Source: Paramacrobiotus metropolitanus (taxonomy: Eukaryota; Tardigrada; Eutardigrada; Parachela; Macrobiotidae). From it: 64,000 nucleotides of DNA. The position numbers and the translations under genes are program-made. The stretch is taken from assembly GCF_019649055.1 (NCBI RefSeq), contig NW_026570246.1, forward strand, positions 868,001 to 932,000, read 5' to 3'. Under the pieces are notes generated by a model that made no database searches, was not told where the DNA came from, and worked only from the letters and a program-made list of their open reading frames with translations. Positions 14,301 through 24,377 of the stretch are shown here, in pieces; positions within the stretch are counted from its first letter, which is position 1; each line of letters starts with the position of its first letter.

Positions 14301-14865
14301 TTGGTCTGCTAAAAATGTTAATAAGTACTTATTCGATCAGCTCCGCGCGCCTCACCCAATTACCAAGTCTACAGATTATCCGAAATCGAGATGATATAGC
14401 AATCAGGATAACCTCCAGTTACCTCTGCCTTTAATAACCCCTTCAGCCATAATATGATTATAACAAATCATGCAATGTACCCTATATTTTCCACAGATGA
14501 CGCTTGCCGTCGGAGTTTGCATGATCGTTTGCTGGGCGCCGTACGCCATTGTGGCCACCTGGGAAACATTTTATGATCCATCCACTCTCCCGGTTCAACT
14601 GGAAGCCACAGCAGCCTTTACGGCCAAAAGCTCCACGGCCTTCACTCCGCTAGTCCATCTCTGCTACACCAAGAAATGTCGACAATGGTTGCGCCGCACA
14701 CTTTTCTGTTTCAAGCGCACCGAGGATTCCAGTCCTTCGCACCAGGAGCCGCCGACCCTGCTGATTCCCAGGGCGTCCGCCTTGCCGAGTGTTTCCATCT
14801 GTAGGGGCTCTCTGCCGAACAGCAACGTCGATCGTAGTTATATGGAGCTGAGAGTGCTTACTTAA
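11330..14865 (+). CDS. Divergent opsin-type rhodopsin-family GPCR
   Basis: Exons 11330-11459, 11534-11716, 12534-12641, 12712-13055, 14497-14865 (377 aa); all phases close. Seven hydrophobic segments. The retinal-attachment lysine is K299 in TAAFTAKSSTAF, exactly 31 residues after W268 of the CWAP motif, the same spacing as W265-K296 of bovine rhodopsin. Disulphide cysteines are present at the start of TM3 (CVGYAF) and in ECL2 (SSCTIKW). DRY is replaced by VLH, NPxxY by TPLVH, the E113 site is Y and the E181 site is G. The start used is MFNAS (N-glycosylation motif); an in-frame ATG at 11249 would add 27 residues. Closest in feel to group-4/neuropsin-like opsins, but the subgroup is uncertain. 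Confidence 0.85.
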
Positions 14866-15317
14866 TGGCAATTTCAGGCAAATCGATGGCATTCAATCAA
14901 ACATCAACAAAGTATTACAAATGCTACGAATATTTTTTTGGTAAATTTTATTTTCAATATTAAAATGCTGTACAGATAGCGTTGAAATCACTTCCGAAAT
15001 GTTTAATCACTAAACAACGTTTTCTAGTAAAAACACTACTAAAAAGAAAGTATATGACGGGAAATGAGTTTCATATTCCAACAAACTGGCATCTCGCTGT
15101 GCTCACCTGCTGCTTATTAAAAACGTGGCTGCTTCGAAGGGTCAGTTCAGCATCTCAAAAATTTTGTCATGCAGTGTCCGTATTACTTCGTAACTGTAAT
15201 AGCTTCAATAGCCAAAAGCTCGCCAAAAGCAAAGAACACAGCAGCCACTTATCGGAAACTGCATTCGCCATATAAGCAAACGTGAAGCAAACGTCTGCTG
15301 CAAAGTGGCAATCCTCT
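14866..15317. other. Convergent spacer, opsin / RNPC3
   Basis: Both flanking genes end here. It holds only 3' UTR sequence; no ORF is supported. Confidence 0.6.
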
Positions 15318-17535
15318 TTACTTATCAGATCTCCCGAACACCTAAAATAGTAGAATCGATGAGAACGTTGCAGCAGAAACGGAAACAAATAAATTTTCCA
15401 TACCACAACAACAGGCTTCTCTTTAATCCGACATCCATGAACTTCTTTGAGTGCTTCAGCGGCTTTGGTTTGATTAGGCAGGGTAATAAATGCTTGCCCT
15501 TTCATTCGTCCTTCTTGCATTAGTCGAATACTGAAGCTAAAGGAACCCAAACTGCGTCGCGAGATGCAAATTTTACTGTGAGTGACATTACATTATACAG
15601 CGTCGCTAATACTAATGGCCTATTTTGCCTCAGCCAAACTGCGTACCTTTCAGTTTCCACTCTGTTGTTCCAGTTCACATACCGCCCAAAAATAAATTTC
15701 AGATCCTGTAAAAGTAAACAAAGATAGTTTTCCCTTTTCATTTAATGTCCCAACTGAATCTTCCGCTAATCGTCTTACCTCTTCTTCAACTGCTTCTGCT
15801 AGATTTTTCAAGTACAGTTTAGATGACGGTTGTCCAGGGTCGTACTTTTTAAACGGCGGTAGTTTCAGGAGTTCTAAAAACAACACAATCGCTCAGCAAA
15901 TACCACTATTTATGAAATATATAGCTGAAGTGCCATCTCAGAACTCTGAATTATAAAAGCAATGACCGCGACATACTTTTCTGTTTTAAAACATTTTTGG
16001 AATCAGTATCTGAAATGCGAAAAATCAAACAGTAAGTAACAATATTTTTACCTTCCGCACTCGAGCGCAATTTATCAAGTTCTTGCGCGCTGATAAACGA
16101 AGCTGTACAATCGGGTTGGGGAGAAACTTCGGGTGCTTTTAAAATAGCAAACCCTTCCCCTGAGACGCCGTCGTCATCCCCACTGCTGCGGGCCACAGCT
16201 TCCAATCGTTCAGCTGTCGGAGGCTCGATATGCATGCGCCGGACAGCGAGAGTTTGGCCGGAAAAAGGGTTGTCAAATATGTCTTGATCAGGTAACGCTG
16301 AAACCGGTGCCATCTCGTGCGTCTCCAGAAGTCCAGAGAGTTTAATCTTTTTTCGCTTCGGTAAACCTTCTTTCGTTTTCGTTAACCTTGGTGGTACTGT
16401 TGATGCTAATTCGGTTTCGCATTCGGAATCAGAAGAAACCGCGACCATTTCATCAACAGCTTCCGAAGCACGGCCAGAAATGTTGTCAAACTAAGAAATT
16501 TCATTCCACAATTTAATTAAGACACAAAATTTTTTTGTTAGGGTTAACTTGTGTAAGTGTGAATTAAAGGTCCTTCGTATACAAAAAACTGCATTAAAGT
16601 GGCTTCATATACAATAAGCACGCTAGCCAAAGGAAATTCTCAAATTTCGTCGAAAATGTCAAAATGAAACGCGGATTCGTTTTAAAATATCTAACATCTC
16701 CAATAACTTCAAACAAATTTGTACCATTTTTGGTGGTGGCAGCAGCGGTCCAAACGGAATTGGCAGGTGCATTTTGTTCATTAAATGCATAACTTGCACG
16801 TATAAAGCCGGTGTTTGGGCCATAATGTACATGACATTGGTCAGGATGGACGGACTAGGTGGTGGATAGTGATATTTCAAAGTGACTGGGATCCTACAAA
16901 AAATCAAACATTCAATATTAATGTCGATGCGAAAATGAATTTGTTACGCTCCAAGAACATCCATACGCATAGTTAGAGTAGGTTTCACCTGTCATAACAT
17001 AGTCCGAAGAACGTGCCGTGTTTTCTTTCACCATGGGCAAATGTTTTGTCAGCTTCTCATCAGCAAATTCCACGACCAAGCGACGTTTGCCCATTTTGAT
17101 CTGATGAAGTTTCTGCATTATCTAGAAACAATAACTTAATTTTCAATAATGCCTGGTTTTAACTCAAAACAATATCTCTATCGTTTATGCACGAATTATC
17201 GAAATAGAACAAGATTTTCGTGACATACCACGACGGCGAGGTCCGGATTGTCAAATCTTGCAATTGCCAGATTTCGCTGAAGGAAATACTGCATCGTCAT
17301 TACCATCCAAACAAAACAAATCAACGTTCCAAAGACGTACCAAACGGCCAGAAGATCCAAAGTATTTGATCTCCACTGCACCAGCATCAGCCAGGAATTT
17401 TCTGACATCGTCTTCACTAAATGTCTCTGGTAAATGCTTGATAACCAACGAATCGCTTTCGTTAAAATAGGGAGCTTTTAAAGCATGGTGTTCCCGGTTG
17501 CTTGGTTTTGCGAGATAAGTCCCAGGCGCTGCCAT
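15318..17535 (-). CDS. RNPC3: RNA-binding region-containing protein 3 (U11/U12-65K)
   Basis: Component of the U11/U12 di-snRNP of the minor (U12-type) spliceosome. Exons: 17341-17535, 17229-17276, 16989-17121, 16725-16885, 16052-16490, 15779-15873, 15647-15705, 15404-15536, 15318-15341 (428 aa). The N-terminal RRM spans residues about 29-110 (SLVIKHLPETFSEDDVR, RRLVVEFADE). Next come the family-specific LKYHYPPPSPSIL and YVQVMHLMNKM block, an acidic/basic linker, then the C-terminal RRM (SKLYLKNLAEAVEEE, DLKFIFGRYVNW, RLMQEGRMKGQAFITLPN), which in the human protein binds U12 snRNA. Shorter than human (about 517 aa). The exon 3/4 junction is the least secure: I chose CAG|GTGAAA to CCCAG|TCACT because only that keeps frame. 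The last exon is 24 bp and adds VFGRSDK. Confidence 0.9.
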
Positions 17536-18040
17536 GTTCCGTGCGTCACACACGAAGCTGCGAAATATTCCGATGTCCCATTACTTGCTAATGATCGCTT
17601 CCTTCGATGTGGCAGAACTATGCTTGAGTTAGCATTGAATGTCTATCACAAAAGTAAACGACAACACTGTCACAACAGGGACAGAACAAATTTTAAAATA
17701 AAAACATAAATAAAAGTAGCAAAAACTACTAGCCGCCGCAGCTGCCGCCGTTGTACCTAACTTTTGCGGCAGGTTCATTGAACCGTGACAGGTTCTTATA
17801 TGCGGTATACGACTAGAATCAGTCGGCATATATGAAACTGTAGTTTCGGTTTTTGGTCTTCGATATCCGTGTGTAAACAAAAGTAATTTTTGGCGCCCGT
17901 AGAGTACGGAAGGGTCCGGCCGGTTGAAGGAAGCGGTGGGGCCTAACAGTCATGTGACATGAGTCATGTGACATGAGTCGAGTAACGATGCGTGAAACTT
18001 GTAGATGGCGTTGTTGGCTCGGCATCTTTTTTAGGTTACA
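17536..18040. other. Upstream region of RNPC3
   Basis: About 500 bp with no ORF I would support. It presumably contains the RNPC3 promoter and precedes the palindrome cluster. Confidence 0.5.
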
Positions 18041-18043
18041 TTA

Positions 18044-18310
18044 TGTGCTCCTACATTATGTAGGAGCACATTGCAATGTGCTCGTACATTATGCAGGAGC
18101 ACATTGCATCGGTTTCATCGGTTCTTGGAGGAGAAAAACGGAATTGTAGTACCCAAACAAACGTAATCCAATATGCTCCTGCAATGTGCTCCTACATATG
18201 TAGGAGCACATTGCAATGTGCTCCTATATATATGTGCTCCTACATATGTAGGAGCATATTGCAATGTGCTCCTACATAATGTACGAGTACATTGCAGGAG
18301 CATATTGTAT
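18044..18310. repeat. Palindromic GTGCTCCTACAT repeat cluster
   Basis: Repeated units built from TGTGCTCCTACAT and its reverse complement ATGTAGGAGCACA, separated by TTGCAA. The core at 18185-18210 is a perfect 26-bp palindrome; further imperfect copies lie at about 18044-18107 and 18220-18310, with some 60 bp of unique sequence in between. Such DNA can extrude cruciforms or fold as hairpin RNA. The short ORFs across it are by-products of the repeat. Confidence 0.85.
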
Positions 18311-18899
18311 GTGGAGATCATAAGGGGGTAGAAATATAAAGTGCTGAATAGAGAATTTAATAATATATTAACGCTTATGAGCTCGCTCACGACCGAAAGT
18401 TGCCGCCTGAGGATGCCGGGGCAAGTGATCAGCCTGAGCGATGTCCAGACGACACGCTGACGGGTGCCGTCGGTCACCCAGGTTATGATACAAGCCGCGC
18501 CGGACACCCCTTTATTGAAATCGAATTGGTACAAGCAGTATGAGAAAGAAAAACACGAGATAAAACACCGAACACCGTTGAGATACAATACAATGCGCAT
18601 AAACGGGCGGGCGGGAGGTTTGCGAATTTTTCTGGCCGTGAAACTGCGTGTACGTGGCAAAGTGGCCCTGGAAGCATTCTGAAGGATGCAACCATGGTTG
18701 CCAAGACACGTGAGCTCGCTCTGCGTTAACGTCATTTAACGCTTGGGCGTTAAATGGCTGTAAATTATATTAAAGGTGATATGTTTGACGAAATGTGATA
18801 ATGAAGAAAGGGTGTACTAATCCAGTTAAGCGAAGAAAGGGTCTACATTGAATTTGGGTCAAGATAAAGGGATTTTTACTGTAGTATGGTATAAATATA
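18311..18899. other. Spacer, no supported gene
   Basis: No conserved ORF. The long minus-strand frame crossing here has no recognisable domain and runs into the palindrome cluster, so I treat it as non-coding. Confidence 0.5.
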
Positions 18900-20550
18900 T
18901 TCGACTTTCTGGTTGTTCGTATTTGAGTGTTTAATGAAGTGTTACAGGAAGTGGAGTGTGCTGCGGGTTGTAGATAGTGATGGATTACTGTGGAAAATTC
19001 AAGAAATTTCGAGAAAGTTGATTGCTTAATGGAGCAGACTATTATGTTTTGCTCTGTAAGTCTTGGATGTGTAGGAACAGGTGGTTTGTATATGGGAAGT
19101 AGGTTAGGTACATTAAAAATTTTTTCGAGAAAATGTATAGTCTAATTGGTTTGTTGACTGGATTTTTTTAGTTCGGTGGGTATATAAAAAGTTGAGGAAT
19201 CTTGTGTTTGAGTAATTATGTAGTGAACGAAGTATATGGAATGAGCAAAATGTTTTTCTTGTCGGTTATTTTTTGGTGGCCGGTGTGGATTTGTAGATAC
19301 TTACTGATTCAGGTTGCTGTCATTTGTTTGGCTTTGGTAAGTCTTTTTAGGTTGAGTATGGTTTAGTATGTTTTCTTTCATACATTATTTTCGTTTAAGA
19401 ATTCTTTCTTTAATAAAATAATTGAAGGTGGTTGTGATTGTGAGAAATACATGCATGAGTATATGCGTGATTATAGAAAGAAATGCAAATCGAAACTGAT
19501 GGTAATTGTAGCAGGGAGGATAATGTGGGAAGTGGTAATGATGTTAGATATGAGAATGAAAAAGTTAAAAAACAAAAATGTAATCGGAATACTAAAGGTG
19601 GTGCGTTTTCTGGTATGTTTGGAAAAAATTATTGGAGAATTTTTGGACAATTATTGGACAATTTTTGTAAAGGAAACGTGCTAAACGACATTTGCGGAGT
19701 ATGGTAATGTGTGATGGTTGTCCGTAACTTTTCTTAAGCATTACTTTACGATTTTGTCCTGAATTGTTGTGTTTTGCTGACCCTGTTAAGTTCACATTTT
19801 TGTTTTTTAACTTCACATTTTCATGTCTAACATCATCACTACTTCATTATCTTTCTTGCTACAATTACCATCAGTTTCCGTTTTGCGGTTTTTTCTCTAT
19901 GATCACGCACATGCTCACGCATGTATTCTTGCGACCACAACCAGTTTCCATTATTTTATTAAAAAAGAACAATACTTAAAAGAAACTATCTATGAAAGCA
20001 AACTTACTAAACTATACTCAACCTAAAAAGACCAAAGCCAAACAAAACACAACAACCTGAATCAGTAAGCTTCCGAAAATCTAAACCGGCCATCAGAAAA
20101 TAACCAACAAGAAAAACATTCTCCTCACTGCATATACTTCGTCAAATCCATAATAACTCAAACACAAAGTTCCTCAACTTCTAATACACCCACCGAACTA
20201 AAAAAATCCAGTCAACAAACCAATTAAACCAAACATTCTCTCGAACAACCTTTTAATGTACGTCCCAGCCTACATCCCATATTATACAAACCACCTGTTA
20301 CTACACATCCAAGACTAGCAGTGCAAAACATAATAGTTCGCTCCATTAAGCAATCAACTTTCTTAACAACACAAATTCTACCACCAAAATGACTGTGTAA
20401 ACCTATGGAAAGGTACAGACTAAACGCGCAATTTTCAAGGTCTCAACTGTAGTAAAGAAACACCCACAACCTTTCATGTCCTTCATACACTCACAAAATT
20501 CTTTCCCCTACTATTATTATTCCTTTTATATACACAAATCCGAAATTATT
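18900..20550. repeat. Large imperfect inverted repeat (foldback element)
   Basis: The left arm (about 18,900-19,590) matches the reverse complement of the right arm (about 19,775-20,550) along its length, by eye around 80 percent with small gaps. Anchor matches include AAAGTTGATTGCTTAATGGA, TTGTTGACTGGATTTTTTTA, TTACTGATTCAGGTTG and CTGATGGTAATTGTAGCA. The central loop is about 185 bp. This looks like a foldback-type transposable element or an old inverted duplication. Outer ends fade gradually, so I cannot place exact termini or a target-site duplication. Short ORFs inside have no supported function. Confidence 0.85.
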
Positions 20551-20998
20551 TTAAATCCCAGTATTCCTGTTTCTTATCCCGTACCTGCCGCTACACAATC
20601 GAGAGATTGTCCACGGAGTGTATATGATTCCGGCGTGCACTTTGTGTAACCATCGACTGGTGGAGGTTGCCACTGCGGCTACACTGTTACGGCCAGTGTA
20701 CGGCGCTACCACCACTATGCCGAGTTGCCCACTACTGTTCCGTTCTCCAACATGTTCTGAGGCTGTTCTCGCCTAATTATAATAATCACGTTTTTTTGTG
20801 CTTTTCTGAATTCCTTGAACTTCCTACTTAGAGACCTCAGACAACCAGCAAGTTCTCATTATTGATTCAGTTAGTCTTCTTCTAGAAGTACTACTTTCTA
20901 CAGAAACGACGGATCATTCTGCCAAGTTAGAACTCTGACCTATTTACAGTGGCGCCATTTACTGATTTACACCAGCTTTTTGAGTTGTGACTAAACCC

Positions 20999-21280
20999 AT
21001 GGCTTGTGCGAAATCCATACCAATGTTTGTGAACAGCAGAATTCTCGCGATCTCGGTGCTTTTATACGGCGCATTAAAGACAGCCAGCAGTGCACTCCCG
21101 ACGCAGAAACACATTCCAAAACTTCTGGAATCATTCCTGTTTGGCGAACACGGAGACTGTGTGCACAGCATCATAGGAATTGTTGGAATCGCTATCCAAC
21201 TCGTAGAATGCCTTGCCGCTCATTTTAACGGTGATATCGGCAAACCGAGCCTAGCAAGTCCTTCAAACTTCATGGGGTAA
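20999..21280 (+). CDS. Possible small hydrophobic protein (unrecognised)
   Basis: ATG at 20999 opens a 93-codon frame with two hydrophobic stretches (RILAISVLLYGALKTA and HSIIGIVGIAIQLVECLA). It ends in TAA, or alternatively at a GTAAGC donor at 21278. The opposite strand over the same bases also has an open hydrophobic frame (ATG at 21174, 71 aa), so the coding strand is not certain. I do not recognise a family. Confidence 0.3.
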   Translation: MACAKSIPMFVNSRILAISVLLYGALKTASSALPTQKHIPKLLESFLFGEHGDCVHSIIGIVGIAIQLVECLAAHFNGDIGKPSLASPSNFMG

Positions 21281-21856
21281 GCCGTATGGTTAATGAAATA
21301 TTTTTTCCACAATATAATTAGCTTACCTGATACGATAGTAGCGTTTTTTTATTCATTACATCGAAGTTTGTTCAGTTTTGAACTGTTGCTCATCCTTCGA
21401 TGTGTTCGATGTCAGTGTAAAACAGGTTTACAACTACAGATGCACGATAAGATAATTAGGAACGTGCGTTGTTACTTGTTAGTCGTGGTTCGTGAGCACA
21501 GTAACCTTACACTCCCCTGATGGACGATGTTTTAACTGTGGTATATTCAGTTTTAACTCCAGGATGATTTTGTCATAAATTTTGAGCCAAAATCCAGCGA
21601 AGGTGATGTGTTGTAAATGATGCTAATCGCTATGATTGAACATTGCTTCGTATGTTCGTACATTCACCGGTCAGTAAGGAACGCGTATTTCTGAAGTACT
21701 CGTACTTGTTTAAATATTGGGGCGGTTATCCACTATTTTCGTTTTGATCAAGAGATAGTAAGTACATAGTAACTTAGTTGGGTGTTGATTCATGCATTTC
21801 TTATTTATTTAAAGCTCGAAAAAGGCATGGTAAATTTTTACAGATCGAATGCTGTG
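21281..21856. other. Spacer, no supported gene
   Basis: AT-rich. A good minus-strand donor (CAG|GTAAGC) at about 21327 might mark a 5' exon of a minus-strand transcript, but no coding exon could be built from it. Confidence 0.4.
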
Positions 21857-22955
21857 ATGTGGACAGTGGTCAGTGGCGCGTGGCTGGTGATATGCGTTTA
21901 TGGCGAGGATGTTTGCGGTAATCGTACATTACTGTGATATTCAGATATTGCGTTTTTTTCCAATACGTGTTTTAGAATTAGCCTTTTCCGAATTTAAAAA
22001 AGTCTTCGAAACGGCTTTTGCAGTAATTTGTTTCAGTTACTCTAATCATAAATTATTTCAGTAGTTTCACTAACTGTATTAATCAGTAACTCCTGTAATC
22101 AGTTATTAGTGACTGCTTTTTTTTGCAGTGTTGACATCAATGGTTGTGTTGATCCTCATTGTTACTACGTTTGGTAACGAGTTTTCTCCCGGCCGCACTA
22201 CAGCAACTGAGCCGACATTTACTACTGCGCTCACGGATCCGATTGTGAATACGCCAAACGCTCACCGACAGAAAATTACTTTGAAGCCATTTTTAGAGGA
22301 CCTGAAAACTTTCAAGTACGACGCGCAGCCCAGGCTTCGACCCAGACAGGTGCGCCATCGTTCCGCATCCGTGCCATCGTTCCCGACATCAAAAAGGAAT
22401 CAATTTGAGAACCAACCCGAGCTTCCCGGTATTTTGGCATGGATGTAAATCTAAGAGAAAGTTCTAGCTAATTCATGGCCAGTGAATCTGAAGAAGATTT
22501 TCACTTCCACGTTTTTGGTTTTTCAATACCGGGATCGACGACGAATGGCCATGATTGGTGCATGTGGTTTTAAACAAATCTAAAACGAATGTGCTGAGAT
22601 TCCTTTATTGCTCGCGCATGGAAACATAAGTTAAACGCTGACGTGTTGCATTGTAGATCTGCCGGAAATCGTGCAGAAGACTCCAAATGACGACATGCGA
22701 AAAGCCCGCCGCAGTAGCGTCAGACAATTTCTTTACGACCAGTTTCACGCTGTACAGAAATACGTGAGTTCCCAGGAAATGGTTGGGCAGACGGATAGCA
22801 ACAATGACAACACTGCGAAGCAAGTCGTGCGTTTCCACGGTATTCATGGACATCCAAATGAGCGTTCCACTTTACTCGGGCAGATGTGGAAACTGGCAAA
22901 AGGCGTCATTATCGGCATGGTTTTAGGCGGCGCTGTTTGTTGGGTAGTACTGTAG
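21857..22955 (+). CDS. Unrecognised small membrane protein
   Basis: Three exons whose phases agree: 21857-21917, 22129-22428, 22657-22955 (219 aa). The first about 37 residues are strongly hydrophobic (MWTVVSGAWLVICV then TSMVVLILIVTTFG), suggesting a signal peptide or anchor. A polar, Pro/Thr/Arg-rich middle follows. The C-terminus is a tail-anchor-like segment (KGVIIGMVLGGAVCWVVL) ending exactly at the stop. I do not recognise a family. The exon 2 donor (CCCG|GTATTT) is not strong; a longer exon 2 ending at a stop at 22446 is the alternative. Confidence 0.5.
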
Positions 22956-24377
22956 GGTTCGCCGATATGTGTTATGCCCGGGTGTGCAGTACTTCCGGTT
23001 ATTGCTTTTGCCTCCATTTTTTGGCCGATCTTGTTTTGTTCGTTTGATATTTTACTGTGTTAGCAATGTATATTTCTTTCTCCGGTATTGCGATAATTTA
23101 AAATGGGCATACTTCGCTGTATTGGCGTCGAACTTCGTCTGAGGAATTACTTAAAATGCAATGGTTCTTGCTAAGTTTGAATCTTCGTGTTACAAGCGAA
23201 AGCAAAGTTTCGAGAAGGCTTTGTTTAATTTCTTCTCGTACAACCACGTGTTTACCGACGTTAAAAGGGAATTAAATTACGATCACGGTTGTAAACAGCC
23301 TATGTGGGTATGAGTGCGATTTCAGTGCCAGAACTCCGTTAAATGGTGACACGATCTTTTTACTGGTCATCCTTTCAACTGCTGAGCAATCACAACCTGA
23401 TTATAAGCTGTGAAGAGTGAAATTTATGGACATCATAATAAGCGGATGATTGTTTATGCAAGATCTATTTTAAACCAATCCGTGATGCTAACGAGCAATA
23501 AATTACATTAATGCAGACACGTCGACGCAAAATAACACGTATGTTGCAAAAAAACAACCTGCTCGGTGATATATGCCGTACACTTTCTCGGACGTTTGCG
23601 ACCAGTAATTGAAGAGATAAATGAATGATTTTGTTTACTGTGGCTTGAAGCATATCAGTTCGTCAAATAACCCGCCGGAAGCCTAGCATCTTCCGCAGCG
23701 GAAATGAACTATTCCTTTGCGACGACCACATGGAAGTGATTCGATGCCGGCGCTTGTACAGTTTGTTGCCTGGATGTGTGCGCAGTTGATTTAACCACGT
23801 TTACCTCCTGTTCCCGGGTGTCTGCATTCGGGTACGGCTAGCTGCTGTAGGAGCTACTCCCGGTCCGGATGGTTTACAAACACTAAAGGAATCAAAGGCC
23901 AATTACGACTAACGTCATCTCACTGACCGTGCACGGGCTGCGGCGCTCTGTGTGTGTACTGCCGCGTAATGCATTCGAGTGGATCAAATTAACGTCATCT
24001 TCAACAACGAGCGGCTTTTCCTGTGTCCGCATCTCGGCACTTAACGAGAGCTTTCCGTTGGATTTGTCTGGGATTTTAACCCGAATGAAAGATTAGCATT
24101 TTACCAGATTACCGCGACATGCGGGTTTTATTAATGCAAAGAATATACTGTAGCGTTGGATGGTTTTGTCATAATACTCAATGACCATATTTACCGTGCC
24201 GGCTTCGGATTTCTCTTAATTATATGCTCTTACATGTATTAAAGCTTATTTGAACTGACCTGATGGATGATTGACTATTGATTTCCAGTGAAATAAGTTC
24301 CCGGCATTCAGTGCTGCATTTGGGCGTTTACTTTTGCGCAGATTATTCGTTGATGTTTTTTCCTGACGCGGTCAATC
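22956..24377. other. Intergenic upstream of globin
   Basis: About 1.4 kb without a supportable ORF. It should contain the globin promoter and 5' UTR. Confidence 0.55.

Noticed and set aside
18115-18735. 206-codon minus-strand ORF
   Set aside because: Composed partly of the palindromic repeat; no domain and no splice context.
19451-19707. ORF containing ETDGNC, reminiscent of an OTU protease motif
   Set aside because: It lies in the arm of the foldback repeat, has no further OTU motifs and is not conserved in frame in the other arm.
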